From assembly GCA_902793375.1 (NCBI GenBank), contig CADBDE010000005.1:1-64000 (forward strand): a DNA stretch of 64,000 nt. The letters are read 5' to 3'. Below the pieces are notes generated by a model. That model did no database searches. It saw only the letters and a program-made list of their open reading frames with translations, and was not told where the DNA came from. The number at the start of each line of letters is the position of its first letter. The stretch's first letter is position 1. The position numbers and the translations under genes are program-made. Source of the DNA: an uncultured Erysipelotrichaceae bacterium (GTDB taxonomy: Bacteria; Bacillota_I; Bacilli_A; RF39; UBA660). Shown here piece after piece: positions 1 through 8,417 of the stretch.

Positions 1-1
1 T

Positions 2-1060
2 GGTAAATTAGAAATGTATTCTACCAATACAACATATTATATTCCAACAAGTTGTATAAAAACAGAAAATGCACAAAAATCACCATATGGAGATTTTACT
101 AAAGCATATGTAGGAGTAATATATGATGGAAAAGGATACAAATATTACTGGATAAGCGTAGATGATGCAGGACAAGGAGTATCAAAAATAACACCACTAG
201 ATAAACTAGATACAGAGATAATCGAAAGTGATTTGAAAGACTCTGATATAGAAGGAGTAGTACAAACAACAGGAATAGGAAATAGAAGTGAGATAAAGAT
301 ACTAAATTGTAGTACAAATACTTGGGATGGACAATATCATTTGGATAATACAAGTAATAATGTATCAGAAGATGGAGGAGGATCTAGCTCTGGAGGTTCA
401 GGAAGCGGATCTTCAAGTAACGCAGTAGTATATCCAGAAGGAAAGACAAAAGATACAGTGGTAACTGGAGACATAGTAACAATAGATACAGAAGAGTTCT
501 ATGTAGTAAAACATGATGGAAGTGATTTAATACTACTTTCACACTATAACTTAAATGTAGGAGACAATAAGAAAGCAGGAGCAATAGAAGGAATCCAAGA
601 TAGTGAAGTAAAAGGATATGTAGAGGGTGGAACAAAATATGGAAATATTGTATTCTCAAGTACAAGCTATTGGAATGGAAAAGTAGGAGAAGGATTGGAT
701 TATCCAGGAAGCTATTGTGCAAGTAATACATATACATCTGGAACAAATTGTGCATATGTATATGATGCAAATAGTAATTTAAAGACATATGTAGATAGCT
801 ATAAAACATATTTAGAAGGAAAAGGAGCAACAATAAAGAGCGCAAGATTATTAAGAGTAGAAGAAGCATTTGAACTAGGCTGTGGAAATGGAGCATGGAA
901 CTGTAACAATGCACCAGCCTTCTTAAAAGAGACATCATACTGGCTTGGGTCTGCTCGCAACACTAGCGTCGTTTGGGGCGTGTACTCTTACGGCGACTTC
1001 TACGGCTGCACCTATGACTACGGCGGCGACTTCGGTGTTCGCCCAGTTATAGTAATATAA
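2..1060 (+). CDS. Surface/secreted protein with DGR-like variable C-terminus (5' partial)
   Basis: The reading frame is open to the window edge, so the N-terminus is missing. Counted from the first internal Met (base 14) it has 348 residues: a first region (about 1-110) with two Cys, a Gly/Ser linker (about 119-136), then a globular domain (about 140-348) ending in a WLGSA ... GVRPVIVI motif. That ending is typical of DUF6273-like and C-type-lectin-fold variable proteins. Codons 315-341 are almost all NNC or NNT, unlike the A/T-ending codons elsewhere in the gene. No membrane anchor is seen in the visible part. An intrinsic terminator follows directly. The ligand is unknown; a role in adhesion or ligand binding is inferred from the fold resemblance only. 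Confidence 0.75.
   Translation, partial: GKLEMYSTNTTYYIPTSCIKTENAQKSPYGDFTKAYVGVIYDGKGYKYYWISVDDAGQGVSKITPLDKLDTEIIESDLKDSDIEGVVQTTGIGNRSEIKILNCSTNTWDGQYHLDNTSNNVSEDGGGSSSGGSGSGSSSNAVVYPEGKTKDTVVTGDIVTIDTEEFYVVKHDGSDLILLSHYNLNVGDNKKAGAIEGIQDSEVKGYVEGGTKYGNIVFSSTSYWNGKVGEGLDYPGSYCASNTYTSGTNCAYVYDANSNLKTYVDSYKTYLEGKGATIKSARLLRVEEAFELGCGNGAWNCNNAPAFLKETSYWLGSARNTSVVWGVYSYGDFYGCTYDYGGDFGVRPVIVI
941..1045 (+). other. Candidate diversity-generating retroelement variable region (VR)
   Basis: By hand count 59 of the 100 bases 941-1040 are G or C, against 40 of 100 just upstream and far less in most of the window. Codons 315-341 end in C or T except TGG and GTG. The variable-looking ones (cgc, aac, act, agc, ggc, tac, tct, gac, tgc, acc, tat) are all reachable from AAC or AAT by changing only the adenines. 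They sit between a WLGSA lead and a GVRPV tail, as in known DGR targets. No template repeat, Avd gene or reverse transcriptase is in the window, so the assignment rests on codon pattern and protein fold. Confidence 0.6.
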
Positions 1061-1064
1061 TAAT

Positions 1065-1090
1065 AAAAGTATCATTATGATACTTTTTTT
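1065..1090 (+). terminator. Intrinsic terminator after the variable-protein gene
   Basis: AAAAGTATCA pairs with TGATACTTTT across a short loop and runs into a T tract. It covers an upstream in-frame ATG (1077) of murE, which supports the later murE start. Confidence 0.75.
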
Positions 1091-1115
1091 CATATCTTAT
1101 TATGAAAGAGGTATT

Positions 1116-2519
1116 ATGAAAAAACTTAATGAATTGTATAAGGGATATCCTAATATTTTAATAAATGATATTAAGACTAATTCTAAAGAAGTAATTAATT
1201 GTGATTTATTTGTGTGTATTAAAGGAATTACTACTGATAGAAATGATTTTATTGAAGAAGCAGTTAAAAATGGTGCTAGTGCAATAGTTACTAATAAAGA
1301 TATATCGCTTGATATTCCAGTTATTAAAGTAAAAGATCCTAATAAAGAATTAATTAGATTATGTATAAAGTTTTATGATTTTAAACAAGATGATTTTAAA
1401 ATAATTGGAGTAACTGGAACTAATGGAAAAACAACAGTTGCATCAATAATTAAAGATTTAATTGGAGGCACTTGTGGCTATATAGGTACAAATGGATTAC
1501 TATCTAAAAATATTAATGAATCTATTAAGAATACAACTCCTGACGCTGATAGATTATATAAATATTTTAAAAGATTAAAAGATGATAACTGTAATGTTAT
1601 TAGTATGGAAACATCAAGTGAAGCATTCTTTAGAAATAGACTTAATGGGTTAAAATTTGATATAGGTATAGTTACTAATGTTACAGAAGATCATTTAAAT
1701 GTACATAAAACAATTAAAAATTATCTAAATTGTAAGAAAAAACTAGTAAAAAATGTTAAAGAAAATGGTTATTCAATATTAAATGTTGATGATAAGTATT
1801 TTAATGAATTTAAAAAAGAAGCTAAAGGAAATATATTAACTTACGGTAAAAAAGAATCTGATTTACAAATAATAGATTTTAAAGAATATATTAATAAAAC
1901 AAATATTACTTTAAAATATAAAAATAAATTATATAAAATTGATACTTTATTATTGGGTGAATATAACATATATAATTTATGTGCTGGAGTTCTATCTTTA
2001 TTAGCACTTAATTATAATATAAAAGATATAATAAAAAGAGTAAAAAATATTAAAATACCAAGTGGAAGATGTGAATTTATTAATTTTGATCAAGATTATA
2101 ATATAATTCTTGATTATGCTCATACTACTGATGCATTTATAAAAATATATAATTTCTTAAATAAAGTTAAAAAAGGAAGAATTATTACAGTAACTGGAAG
2201 TGCAGGGGGAAGGGAAAAAGAAAAAAGAAGTATTATGGGTAAAGTGATATTAAATAATTCTGATTATGTAATATTTACTATGGATGATCCAAGATATGAA
2301 GATGTAAATGATATTATTAATGATTTAATTAGTAAGTCAAATAATACTAATTTTGAAAGAATAATTAATAGAGAAGAAGCTATAAAAAAAGCTTTAAGTA
2401 TTGCAAAAAGAGATGATATAGTTTTAATTGCAGGAAAAGGAAGAGATAATTATATGGCTATTAAGAATAAATATATAGAATATAGTGATTATAAAGTAAT
2501 AAGTAATTATTTTATATAA
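1116..2519 (+). CDS. murE: MurE-like UDP-N-acetylmuramyl-tripeptide synthetase
   Basis: ATP-dependent ligase of the Mur family, which adds the third amino acid to the peptidoglycan precursor UDP-MurNAc-L-Ala-D-Glu in the cytoplasm. 467 residues from ATG 1116, chosen because AAAGAGGT lies four bases upstream while the ATG at 1077 is inside a terminator hairpin. Visible are the N-terminal TNSKEV/GATDR-like segment, the P-loop GTNGKTT, NTTPD, the METSSEA motif, the central LDYAHTTDA segment and a C-terminal DDPR-x-ED motif. DAP-type MurE enzymes usually show DNPR there; the Arg is kept but Asn is Asp, so the amino acid added (meso-DAP, Lys or other) is open. The gene stands between two terminators. 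Confidence 0.87.
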   Translation: MKKLNELYKGYPNILINDIKTNSKEVINCDLFVCIKGITTDRNDFIEEAVKNGASAIVTNKDISLDIPVIKVKDPNKELIRLCIKFYDFKQDDFKIIGVTGTNGKTTVASIIKDLIGGTCGYIGTNGLLSKNINESIKNTTPDADRLYKYFKRLKDDNCNVISMETSSEAFFRNRLNGLKFDIGIVTNVTEDHLNVHKTIKNYLNCKKKLVKNVKENGYSILNVDDKYFNEFKKEAKGNILTYGKKESDLQIIDFKEYINKTNITLKYKNKLYKIDTLLLGEYNIYNLCAGVLSLLALNYNIKDIIKRVKNIKIPSGRCEFINFDQDYNIILDYAHTTDAFIKIYNFLNKVKKGRIITVTGSAGGREKEKRSIMGKVILNNSDYVIFTMDDPRYEDVNDIINDLISKSNNTNFERIINREEAIKKALSIAKRDDIVLIAGKGRDNYMAIKNKYIEYSDYKVISNYFI

Positions 2520-2528
2520 AGCAAATTG

Positions 2529-2557
2529 AAAATGCCTTTTTATGTGGCATTTTTTTA
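2529..2557 (+). terminator. Intrinsic terminator after murE
   Basis: AAAATGCC and GGCATTTTTTT form a stem around a nine-base loop, followed by T residues. Confidence 0.8.
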
Positions 2558-2590
2558 TTTTCTTTTGTATAATTTTCTTAGGTGATTATT

Positions 2591-3460
2591 ATGTCAATTA
2601 TCGTTATTGTTGGACCTACTGGCGTTGGTAAGACTAAGTTATCAGTAGAACTTGCTAAAAAAGTAAATGGTGAGATAATAAACGCTGATTCTATGCAAGT
2701 TTATAAAGGTCTTGATATTGGAACAGCAAAGATTAAAGAAAACGAAAAAGAAGGTATTCCTCATCACTTATTTGATATTAAAGATGTAGAAGATATGTAT
2801 ACAATATTTGATTATCAAATAGACTGTAGAAATACTATTAATGACATAATTAATCGTGGTAAAACTCCTATATTAGTTGGAGGAAGTGGCTTATATATAA
2901 GAGCAGCTCTATATGACTATAAACTTGATTTTGAAAACAAGAAAAATGATTATAGTAGTTTATCTAATCAAGAATTACTTGATATGTGTTTAAAAATAGA
3001 TAATAATTGTGATATTCATCTAAATAATCGTAAAAGACTTGAAAGATTTTTAGATAAATCATTAAATGAAAATGAAATTATTAAAGATTCAAAACCAATA
3101 TATGATTTTAAAATAATAGGTCTTACTACTAATCGTGATAACTTATATAACATAATTAATAAAAGAGTAGATAAAATGGTTGAAGATGGTCTTTTAGATG
3201 AGGTTAAATCATTTTATGATAAAAATATTAAAAGTAAATCAATTATGACTGGAATTGGTTATAAAGAGCTATATTCTTATTTTGATGGAGATATTTCAAA
3301 AGAAGAAGCTATTGATTTAATCAAAAAGAATTCTAGGCACTTAGCAAAAAGACAATATACATTCTTTAATAATCAATTTGATAATATTAAATGGTTTAAT
3401 ACAGATTATGATAACTTTAATAATACAATAAATGAAGTATATGAATATATTAAGAGGTAA
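2591..3460 (+). CDS. miaA: tRNA dimethylallyltransferase MiaA
   Basis: Transfers a dimethylallyl group from DMAPP to N6 of A37 in tRNAs reading UNN codons. 289 residues, normal family length. The P-loop GPTGVGKT is at residues 8-15, followed by the family motifs NADSMQVYKGLDIGTAK and HHLFDI. The ATG at 2591 is preferred over the GTG at 2582 because the GTG lies inside the AGGTGA ribosome-binding site. The next gene starts two bases after the stop, so miaA, rsmE, the 4182 gene and mtaB look like one RNA-modification operon. Confidence 0.95.
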   Translation: MSIIVIVGPTGVGKTKLSVELAKKVNGEIINADSMQVYKGLDIGTAKIKENEKEGIPHHLFDIKDVEDMYTIFDYQIDCRNTINDIINRGKTPILVGGSGLYIRAALYDYKLDFENKKNDYSSLSNQELLDMCLKIDNNCDIHLNNRKRLERFLDKSLNENEIIKDSKPIYDFKIIGLTTNRDNLYNIINKRVDKMVEDGLLDEVKSFYDKNIKSKSIMTGIGYKELYSYFDGDISKEEAIDLIKKNSRHLAKRQYTFFNNQFDNIKWFNTDYDNFNNTINEVYEYIKR

Positions 3461-3462
3461 AT

Positions 3463-4176
3463 ATGCAAAGATATTTTGTAAATAACAAAGAAAATGATTT
3501 ATTTATTTTAAGTAATGAAGACTCTCATCATGTAATAAATGTTATGAGAATGAATTTAAATGATGAAGTAGAAATAGTATTTAATAATACACTTTATTTA
3601 GCAAGTATTATTAATCTAGATATTCCAGTTAAGTGTAGACTTATTAAAGAACTTGATATTAATGAAAGACGTATTCCCAAAGTAGTTATTGTACAAGCCC
3701 TTGTTAAAGAACAAAAAATGGATTATATATTACAAAAAGCTTGTGAACTTGGAGTATATCAAATAATTCCAGTAAATACCTCTAGATCTGTAGTTAAAAT
3801 AGATAAAAATGATTCTAAAAAGATTATTAGATGGAATAAAATATTAAAAGAAGCGAGTGAACAATCTAAAAGAATAGATATTCCAATTTTAGATAAAATT
3901 TTAAATTTTAATGATCTTTTAAAGCTTGATTTTAAAGGGAAATTTATATGTAGTACTAAAGAAAATAAAAAATTATTAAAAAGTACCTTATCAAATTTTA
4001 ATATTAATGATAAAATAGTATATGTAATAGGTCCGGAGGGTGGATTTAGTGAAACTGAAGAGGATTTATTAATAGAAAATGGTTATATTCCTATTAGTTT
4101 AGGAAGTAATATTTTAAGAACTGAAACAGCTTCATTATTTATAATGAGTGCTATAAATTATGAATTTGAGAGGTGA
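3463..4176 (+). CDS. rsmE: 16S rRNA (uracil-1498-N3) methyltransferase RsmE
   Basis: SPOUT-family methyltransferase acting on U1498 in helix 44 of 16S rRNA. 237 residues. The N-terminal PUA-like part has HHVINVMRM; the catalytic part has KEQKMDYILQKACELG, the SAM-binding GPEGGFSETE and the knotted C-terminal SLGSNILRTETAS. AGAGGT lies before the ATG. In Bacillus rsmE sits just before mtaB in the dnaK region; here one membrane-protein gene separates them and the dnaK cluster is about 20 kb away. Confidence 0.95.
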   Translation: MQRYFVNNKENDLFILSNEDSHHVINVMRMNLNDEVEIVFNNTLYLASIINLDIPVKCRLIKELDINERRIPKVVIVQALVKEQKMDYILQKACELGVYQIIPVNTSRSVVKIDKNDSKKIIRWNKILKEASEQSKRIDIPILDKILNFNDLLKLDFKGKFICSTKENKKLLKSTLSNFNINDKIVYVIGPEGGFSETEEDLLIENGYIPISLGSNILRTETASLFIMSAINYEFER

Positions 4177-4181
4177 TATTT

Positions 4182-5081
4182 ATGACAGATTTACTTGATA
4201 GTTTAACTTCAGATAGTTTAGTTATGATTTGCTTAGTTTTAGGAGTAATTGCTTTATGTCTAGCTATTGGTATATCTGTAGAAATATATACTTCTAATAA
4301 AAAATATAAAGAAATGCATAAAGATGAGTTAGAAGAAGAAAATACTCAAACAAGATTAAATATTAAAGAAAGTGCAGATGTTAAATACGTTGAAGAAGAC
4401 AGAGAACTTGAAAAAACAAAAGCTAAAATGGAACTTGAACAGTTAAGAGAAAAACTAAAACGTGAAGAAGAAGAAAAGCAAAAAGTAATTGAACAAAATT
4501 TAGCTTTAGAACAAGAAAAGAAAAAACAACAAGAAAAAATAGAAGTATTAGAAGACACAATAGTAGATTTAAAACCAATTAAAAATGAAGAAAAAGAACA
4601 AGAATTAAGAAATGCTATTGAAAGTACTAAATTAGAAGATACAATTACTAAACTTGAAAACACATTAGAACTTGAAAGAACAAAAGAAATTGCTATACCT
4701 GCTATAAAAGAAATTGAATCTTTACAAGATGAAGAAGAAGCAATTATTAGTTATGAAGAATTAAAAAATGCAAAAAACTTTGGATATACTGATGAAGAAA
4801 TGTATAACAATGTAGATGAAAAAGATGCAATTATAAGTGTACATGAATTAGAGAAGTTATATAGTGAATCAAATAGTATAAGTACTACTCCAGTAGAAGA
4901 AAATAAAATTGATAGTAATGTTAGACCAAGTTCTTACGATTCTCCAGTTTATAGTTATTCTAAAACAGATCAAGATTTAATTCTTGAACAAACAGCTAAT
5001 TTAGAAAAATTAAATGAAGAGATTAGGAAAACAAATGAATTCTTAAAAATGCTTAAAGATCTTAAAAAGAACTTAGATTAG
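4182..5081 (+). CDS. Single-pass membrane protein with long coiled coil, function unknown
   Basis: 299 residues from ATG 4182; the GTG at 4173 lies within the AGGTGAT ribosome-binding site and overlaps rsmE. One hydrophobic segment (about residues 10-35) is followed by a charged, Glu/Lys-rich region (about 45-170) with heptad-like spacing, then a lower-complexity linker and a final short coiled coil (about 262-298). The topology suggests a membrane-tethered cytoplasmic rod, as in divisome or scaffold proteins, but no family was recognised. Its place between rsmE and mtaB gives no functional clue beyond co-transcription. Confidence 0.75.
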   Translation: MTDLLDSLTSDSLVMICLVLGVIALCLAIGISVEIYTSNKKYKEMHKDELEEENTQTRLNIKESADVKYVEEDRELEKTKAKMELEQLREKLKREEEEKQKVIEQNLALEQEKKKQQEKIEVLEDTIVDLKPIKNEEKEQELRNAIESTKLEDTITKLENTLELERTKEIAIPAIKEIESLQDEEEAIISYEELKNAKNFGYTDEEMYNNVDEKDAIISVHELEKLYSESNSISTTPVEENKIDSNVRPSSYDSPVYSYSKTDQDLILEQTANLEKLNEEIRKTNEFLKMLKDLKKNLD

Positions 5082-5097
5082 TTCTTTTCTTTTTTTT
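5065..5097 (+). terminator. Intrinsic terminator overlapping the 4182 gene end
   Basis: AAAAGAAC and GTTCTTTT pair around an eight-base loop holding the stop codon region, then C and eight T. It may only partly block read-through into mtaB, which starts 12 bases on. Confidence 0.65.
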
Positions 5098-5108
5098 AGA
5101 GGTGAAAT

Positions 5109-6431
5109 ATGAAGGTAGGATTATATACTCTTGGATGTAAAGTTAATACTTATGAGAGTGAATATGTTTTAAATGAATTAAAAAAGAATGGTTTTACAAT
5201 TAATAAATTTGATGATATTAACGATATTTATATTATTAATACTTGTACAGTTACTAATACATCAGATTCAAAAAGTAAAAAAATGATAAGACATGCAAGA
5301 AAACTTAATAAAGATGCATGTATTGTAGCGCTTGGATGTTTTATTGAATATAATAAAGATAAAATAAAAGATTTAATGCCTGAAATAGATATTATAATTG
5401 GTAATAAAGATAAAAAGAATATAGTTAATATAATAAATGATTATTTAAAGAAAAAAGATAGAATAATTGATTTATATGATGACTTTGATAAAGAGTTTGA
5501 AGATATGTTTATAGATTCTTTTAACACAAGAACAAGAGCATTTGTTAAAATTCAAGATGGATGTGAAAATTTTTGTAGTTATTGTGTAATTCCAAGAGTA
5601 AGAGGAAAATGTAGAAGTAAGAAAAAAGAAGAAGTTTTAAAGGAAATTAATTCTCTAGTTAAAAACGGATATAAAGAAATTATTTTAACTGGTATACATA
5701 CTGGTAATTATGGAGTAGATTTAGGTATTACTTTTGCAGATCTTTTAAAAGAAATAGTTAAAATCGAAGGTTTAGAAAGATTAAGAATATCTTCAATAGA
5801 AATTACTGAAATTACTGATGAAGTATTAGATATTATTAAAGATAATAAAGTTATTGTAAATCATTTCCATATTCCTATTCAATCAGGTAGTGATAAAGTA
5901 CTTAAATTAATGAATAGAAAGTATGATACTAATAAATTTATTGAAATAATAAATAAGATTAGAGAAGCTGTTCCTGATGTTTCTATAACAACAGATATTA
6001 TTACTGGACATCCTGGAGAAAATGATGAAGAATTTGAAAATACACTAAAAACAATTAATGAAATTCAGTTCTCTAAATTACATGTATTTCCATATTCTCC
6101 AAGAGATAATACACCATCAAGTAAACTACCACAAATACCTGATTATGTTAAAAAGAATCAAACAGATATATTGCTTGAATTATCTAAAAAATTAGAGATT
6201 AAATACATGAAGAAATTTATTTCAAAAGATACTGATGTTTTAATTGAAGTAACTAAAGATGGTTATTCCTATGGACATACAACTAATTATTTAGCAGTTA
6301 AAGTAATTGGAACCTTTAAAAGTTCTACTATGTTAAGAGTTAAATTAATTAATGTTGAATATCCTTATATTTATGGAGAAATTATTAAAGATGATGAAGA
6401 CGAAAATCAAGATCAATTTCAAATGGAATAG
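5109..6431 (+). CDS. mtaB: tRNA t6A37 methylthiotransferase MtaB
   Basis: Radical-SAM methylthiotransferase converting t6A37 to ms2t6A37 in tRNAs reading ANN codons. 440 residues. The N-terminal UPF0004 domain has TLGCKVN, NTCTVTN and ALGC, whose Cys hold the auxiliary 4Fe-4S cluster. The radical-SAM core has DGCENFCSYCVIPRVRG, whose CxxxCxxC holds the SAM cluster. PIQSGSD, DIITGHPGE and a C-terminal TRAM-like region follow. GAGGTGAAAT precedes the ATG. The 3' end overlaps the AlkD-like gene. Confidence 0.95.
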   Translation: MKVGLYTLGCKVNTYESEYVLNELKKNGFTINKFDDINDIYIINTCTVTNTSDSKSKKMIRHARKLNKDACIVALGCFIEYNKDKIKDLMPEIDIIIGNKDKKNIVNIINDYLKKKDRIIDLYDDFDKEFEDMFIDSFNTRTRAFVKIQDGCENFCSYCVIPRVRGKCRSKKKEEVLKEINSLVKNGYKEIILTGIHTGNYGVDLGITFADLLKEIVKIEGLERLRISSIEITEITDEVLDIIKDNKVIVNHFHIPIQSGSDKVLKLMNRKYDTNKFIEIINKIREAVPDVSITTDIITGHPGENDEEFENTLKTINEIQFSKLHVFPYSPRDNTPSSKLPQIPDYVKKNQTDILLELSKKLEIKYMKKFISKDTDVLIEVTKDGYSYGHTTNYLAVKVIGTFKSSTMLRVKLINVEYPYIYGEIIKDDEDENQDQFQME

Positions 6432-7104
6432 TAAAACATATAATGATTTTATTAAATATTTAGAAAGTATTGGGGATTCTAAGACAAAAGAGTTTAATGA
6501 AAGAATAATGCATACTAAATATGAAATATTAGGTATTAAAGTCCCTATTCTTAGAACAATTGCTAAAGATATAAGTAAAACTGATTTTAAAGAATTCTTT
6601 AAGTATATTAAAAATGAATATTATGAAGTTGTATTAATTGAAGGAATTCTTTTAAGTTATATTAAAGATAATAATGAATTCTTAGAATACTTTCATAAAT
6701 TTATTTATAAAATTGATGATTGGAGTATTTGTGATACTTGTATTAATAGTTATAAGTTTATGAAAGATAATGATTTTTCAGATATTGCATATTCGTTAAT
6801 ACTTGATTCTCATGAATATATTGAAAGAGTAGGGTATGTAATACTTCTTAACTATTATATAGATGAAGAACATATTGATACAATTCTTTCGTTATGTACT
6901 AAAGAGTCTGATTACTATTATGTTAATATGGCTATTTCATGGCTATTATGCGAATGTTTTATTAAAAGTAGAACAAAGACATTAAATTTAATAAAATCGA
7001 AGAATTTAAGCCATTTTGTACAAAATAAGACTATATCTAAAATAAGAGAATCTTATAAAGTATCAAAAGAAGATAAAGAATTAGTAAAAGAATTGAAGTA
7101 TTAA
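6391..7104 (+). CDS. AlkD-like DNA alkylation repair protein
   Basis: HEAT-repeat DNA glycosylase family (AlkD/AlkC type), which removes alkylated bases without flipping them. About 237 residues of alternating helices; the recognisable AlkD features are GIKVPILRTIAK near the N-terminus, the IDDWSICDTC segment and the helical repeat YIERVGYVILL. Starts at 6352, 6373, 6391 and 6394 are all in frame; GGAGAA at 6375-6380 favours 6391 or 6394. It overlaps mtaB by about 40 bases, so translation is probably coupled. Its stop overlaps the converging flippase gene by four bases. Confidence 0.8.
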   Translation: MMKTKIKINFKWNSKTYNDFIKYLESIGDSKTKEFNERIMHTKYEILGIKVPILRTIAKDISKTDFKEFFKYIKNEYYEVVLIEGILLSYIKDNNEFLEYFHKFIYKIDDWSICDTCINSYKFMKDNDFSDIAYSLILDSHEYIERVGYVILLNYYIDEEHIDTILSLCTKESDYYYVNMAISWLLCECFIKSRTKTLNLIKSKNLSHFVQNKTISKIRESYKVSKEDKELVKELKY

Positions 7105-7119
7105 TATAATACTTCTTTT
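7095..7119 (+). terminator. Terminator between converging genes
   Basis: GAAGTATT and AATACTTC pair around a five-base loop, with T residues after it on the plus strand. It lies across both converging stop codons. Confidence 0.6.
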
Positions 7120-8384
7120 ATTTTCCTATAATGTAAATATGTGGTAATAAATATATTAGCAATTATTCCAATAATTAAATTATAAAGCCCTATATTGAAG
7201 AAACTAAATATAATTATTATTAATAGTTTAGTTATAATTCCTATTATATTATTCTTCATAATATCTTTTGATTTATTTAACCCTTGTAATATACTTTCTA
7301 ATGGATATTGTAAGTATAATAAGATAAAAAATGGTATTAATATTTTTAAATAGTTAGAACCTTTAGTTGTTTTATAAATAAAGTTTAAATAAAAAGATGG
7401 ATTAATATATAAAATAATAGATACAACTATTCCTATTGTTAAAGATATTTTTACTACTTGTTTCATTCTTCTTTTAATGCCCTTTATATCCCTTTTAACA
7501 TACTTTTTAGATATATCTGGTATAAGAGCACTACTTAAAGCATTTGTTAAGAAAGAAGGCATTAATAGAAGTGGTAATACAAAACCTTCTATTATTCCAT
7601 ATTCTTCTATAATATAATTAATATTATATCCATTAATACTTAATAAAGTAGTTATTATTATTGGTTCGAAAAAATAAGATATTGATCCAATTAATCTTGA
7701 AGTAGTTGTAGGAATAGCAATAGAAAATATACTTTTAATTTCTTTTAGATTTGGTAATAAATCTTTCTTTTTAATACTTTTATCTTTAATAAATAATAAA
7801 AGAACTAGTATTGAAATAAATTCACTTATCATATTTATACCAATTAAAAAAGATACAGTTATAGTAATTCCTTTATATAGAATGCTTGGTATAAAAAATA
7901 TTATTAATATTAATCTAATTATTTGTTCTGTAAGTAGTGATAATATATGAGGTAACATCTTTTGCTTTCCAAAAAAGTATCCTCTTAATATATTTGATAA
8001 AGAATCAAATGGAATTACTATTATTATAGATAATATTGGAAAATAAGTTCTACTATCATTTAATAAATTAGAAAGTAGGGGAGCTATTATTAGTATTATC
8101 AATATAAGAATAATATTAAATATTATAGATATAGGAATGATTGATAATACAATATTTTTATTATTATGTGTTTCTTCTGAAATTGTTTTAGATATAGCTG
8201 TTGGAAGTCCTAACTGAGATATTGTCATAAATAAAGAAAAAGTAGGGAAGACTAACATATATAATGATATTCCTTCTATTCCTACTATTCTAGTCATTAT
8301 TATTTTAATAATCATTCCAAGTATTTTTGTTAAGAACCCTCCAATTAACAAAATAATTGTAGATTTAAAAAAAGTATCTTTCAT
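7101..8384 (-). CDS. Polysaccharide/lipid II flippase (MurJ/SpoVB-type, MOP superfamily)
   Basis: 427 residues with about 12 hydrophobic segments spread over the whole length. The N-terminal GGFLTKILGMIIKIIMTRIVG motif and the following LGLPTAISK segment are typical of the SpoVB/RfbX branch of the multidrug/oligosaccharidyl-lipid/polysaccharide superfamily. The family moves lipid-linked cell-wall or polysaccharide precursors across the membrane. It is shorter than Bacillus SpoVB (about 518 residues). AGGTGACAT precedes the start. The exact substrate (lipid II or another polymer) cannot be told from sequence. Confidence 0.85.
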   Translation of the reverse strand: MKDTFFKSTIILLIGGFLTKILGMIIKIIMTRIVGIEGISLYMLVFPTFSLFMTISQLGLPTAISKTISEETHNNKNIVLSIIPISIIFNIILILIILIIAPLLSNLLNDSRTYFPILSIIIVIPFDSLSNILRGYFFGKQKMLPHILSLLTEQIIRLILIIFFIPSILYKGITITVSFLIGINMISEFISILVLLLFIKDKSIKKKDLLPNLKEIKSIFSIAIPTTTSRLIGSISYFFEPIIITTLLSINGYNINYIIEEYGIIEGFVLPLLLMPSFLTNALSSALIPDISKKYVKRDIKGIKRRMKQVVKISLTIGIVVSIILYINPSFYLNFIYKTTKGSNYLKILIPFFILLYLQYPLESILQGLNKSKDIMKNNIIGIITKLLIIIIFSFFNIGLYNLIIGIIANIFITTYLHYRKIKEVLY

Positions 8385-8417
8385 ATGTCACCTATGACAT
8401 ATTATGAAGATACTTAA

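Noticed and set aside
384-938. Long minus-strand frame opposite the variable-protein gene
   Set aside because: Leu/His-rich shadow of the plus-strand gene with no ribosome-binding site; the plus strand has clear domain structure.
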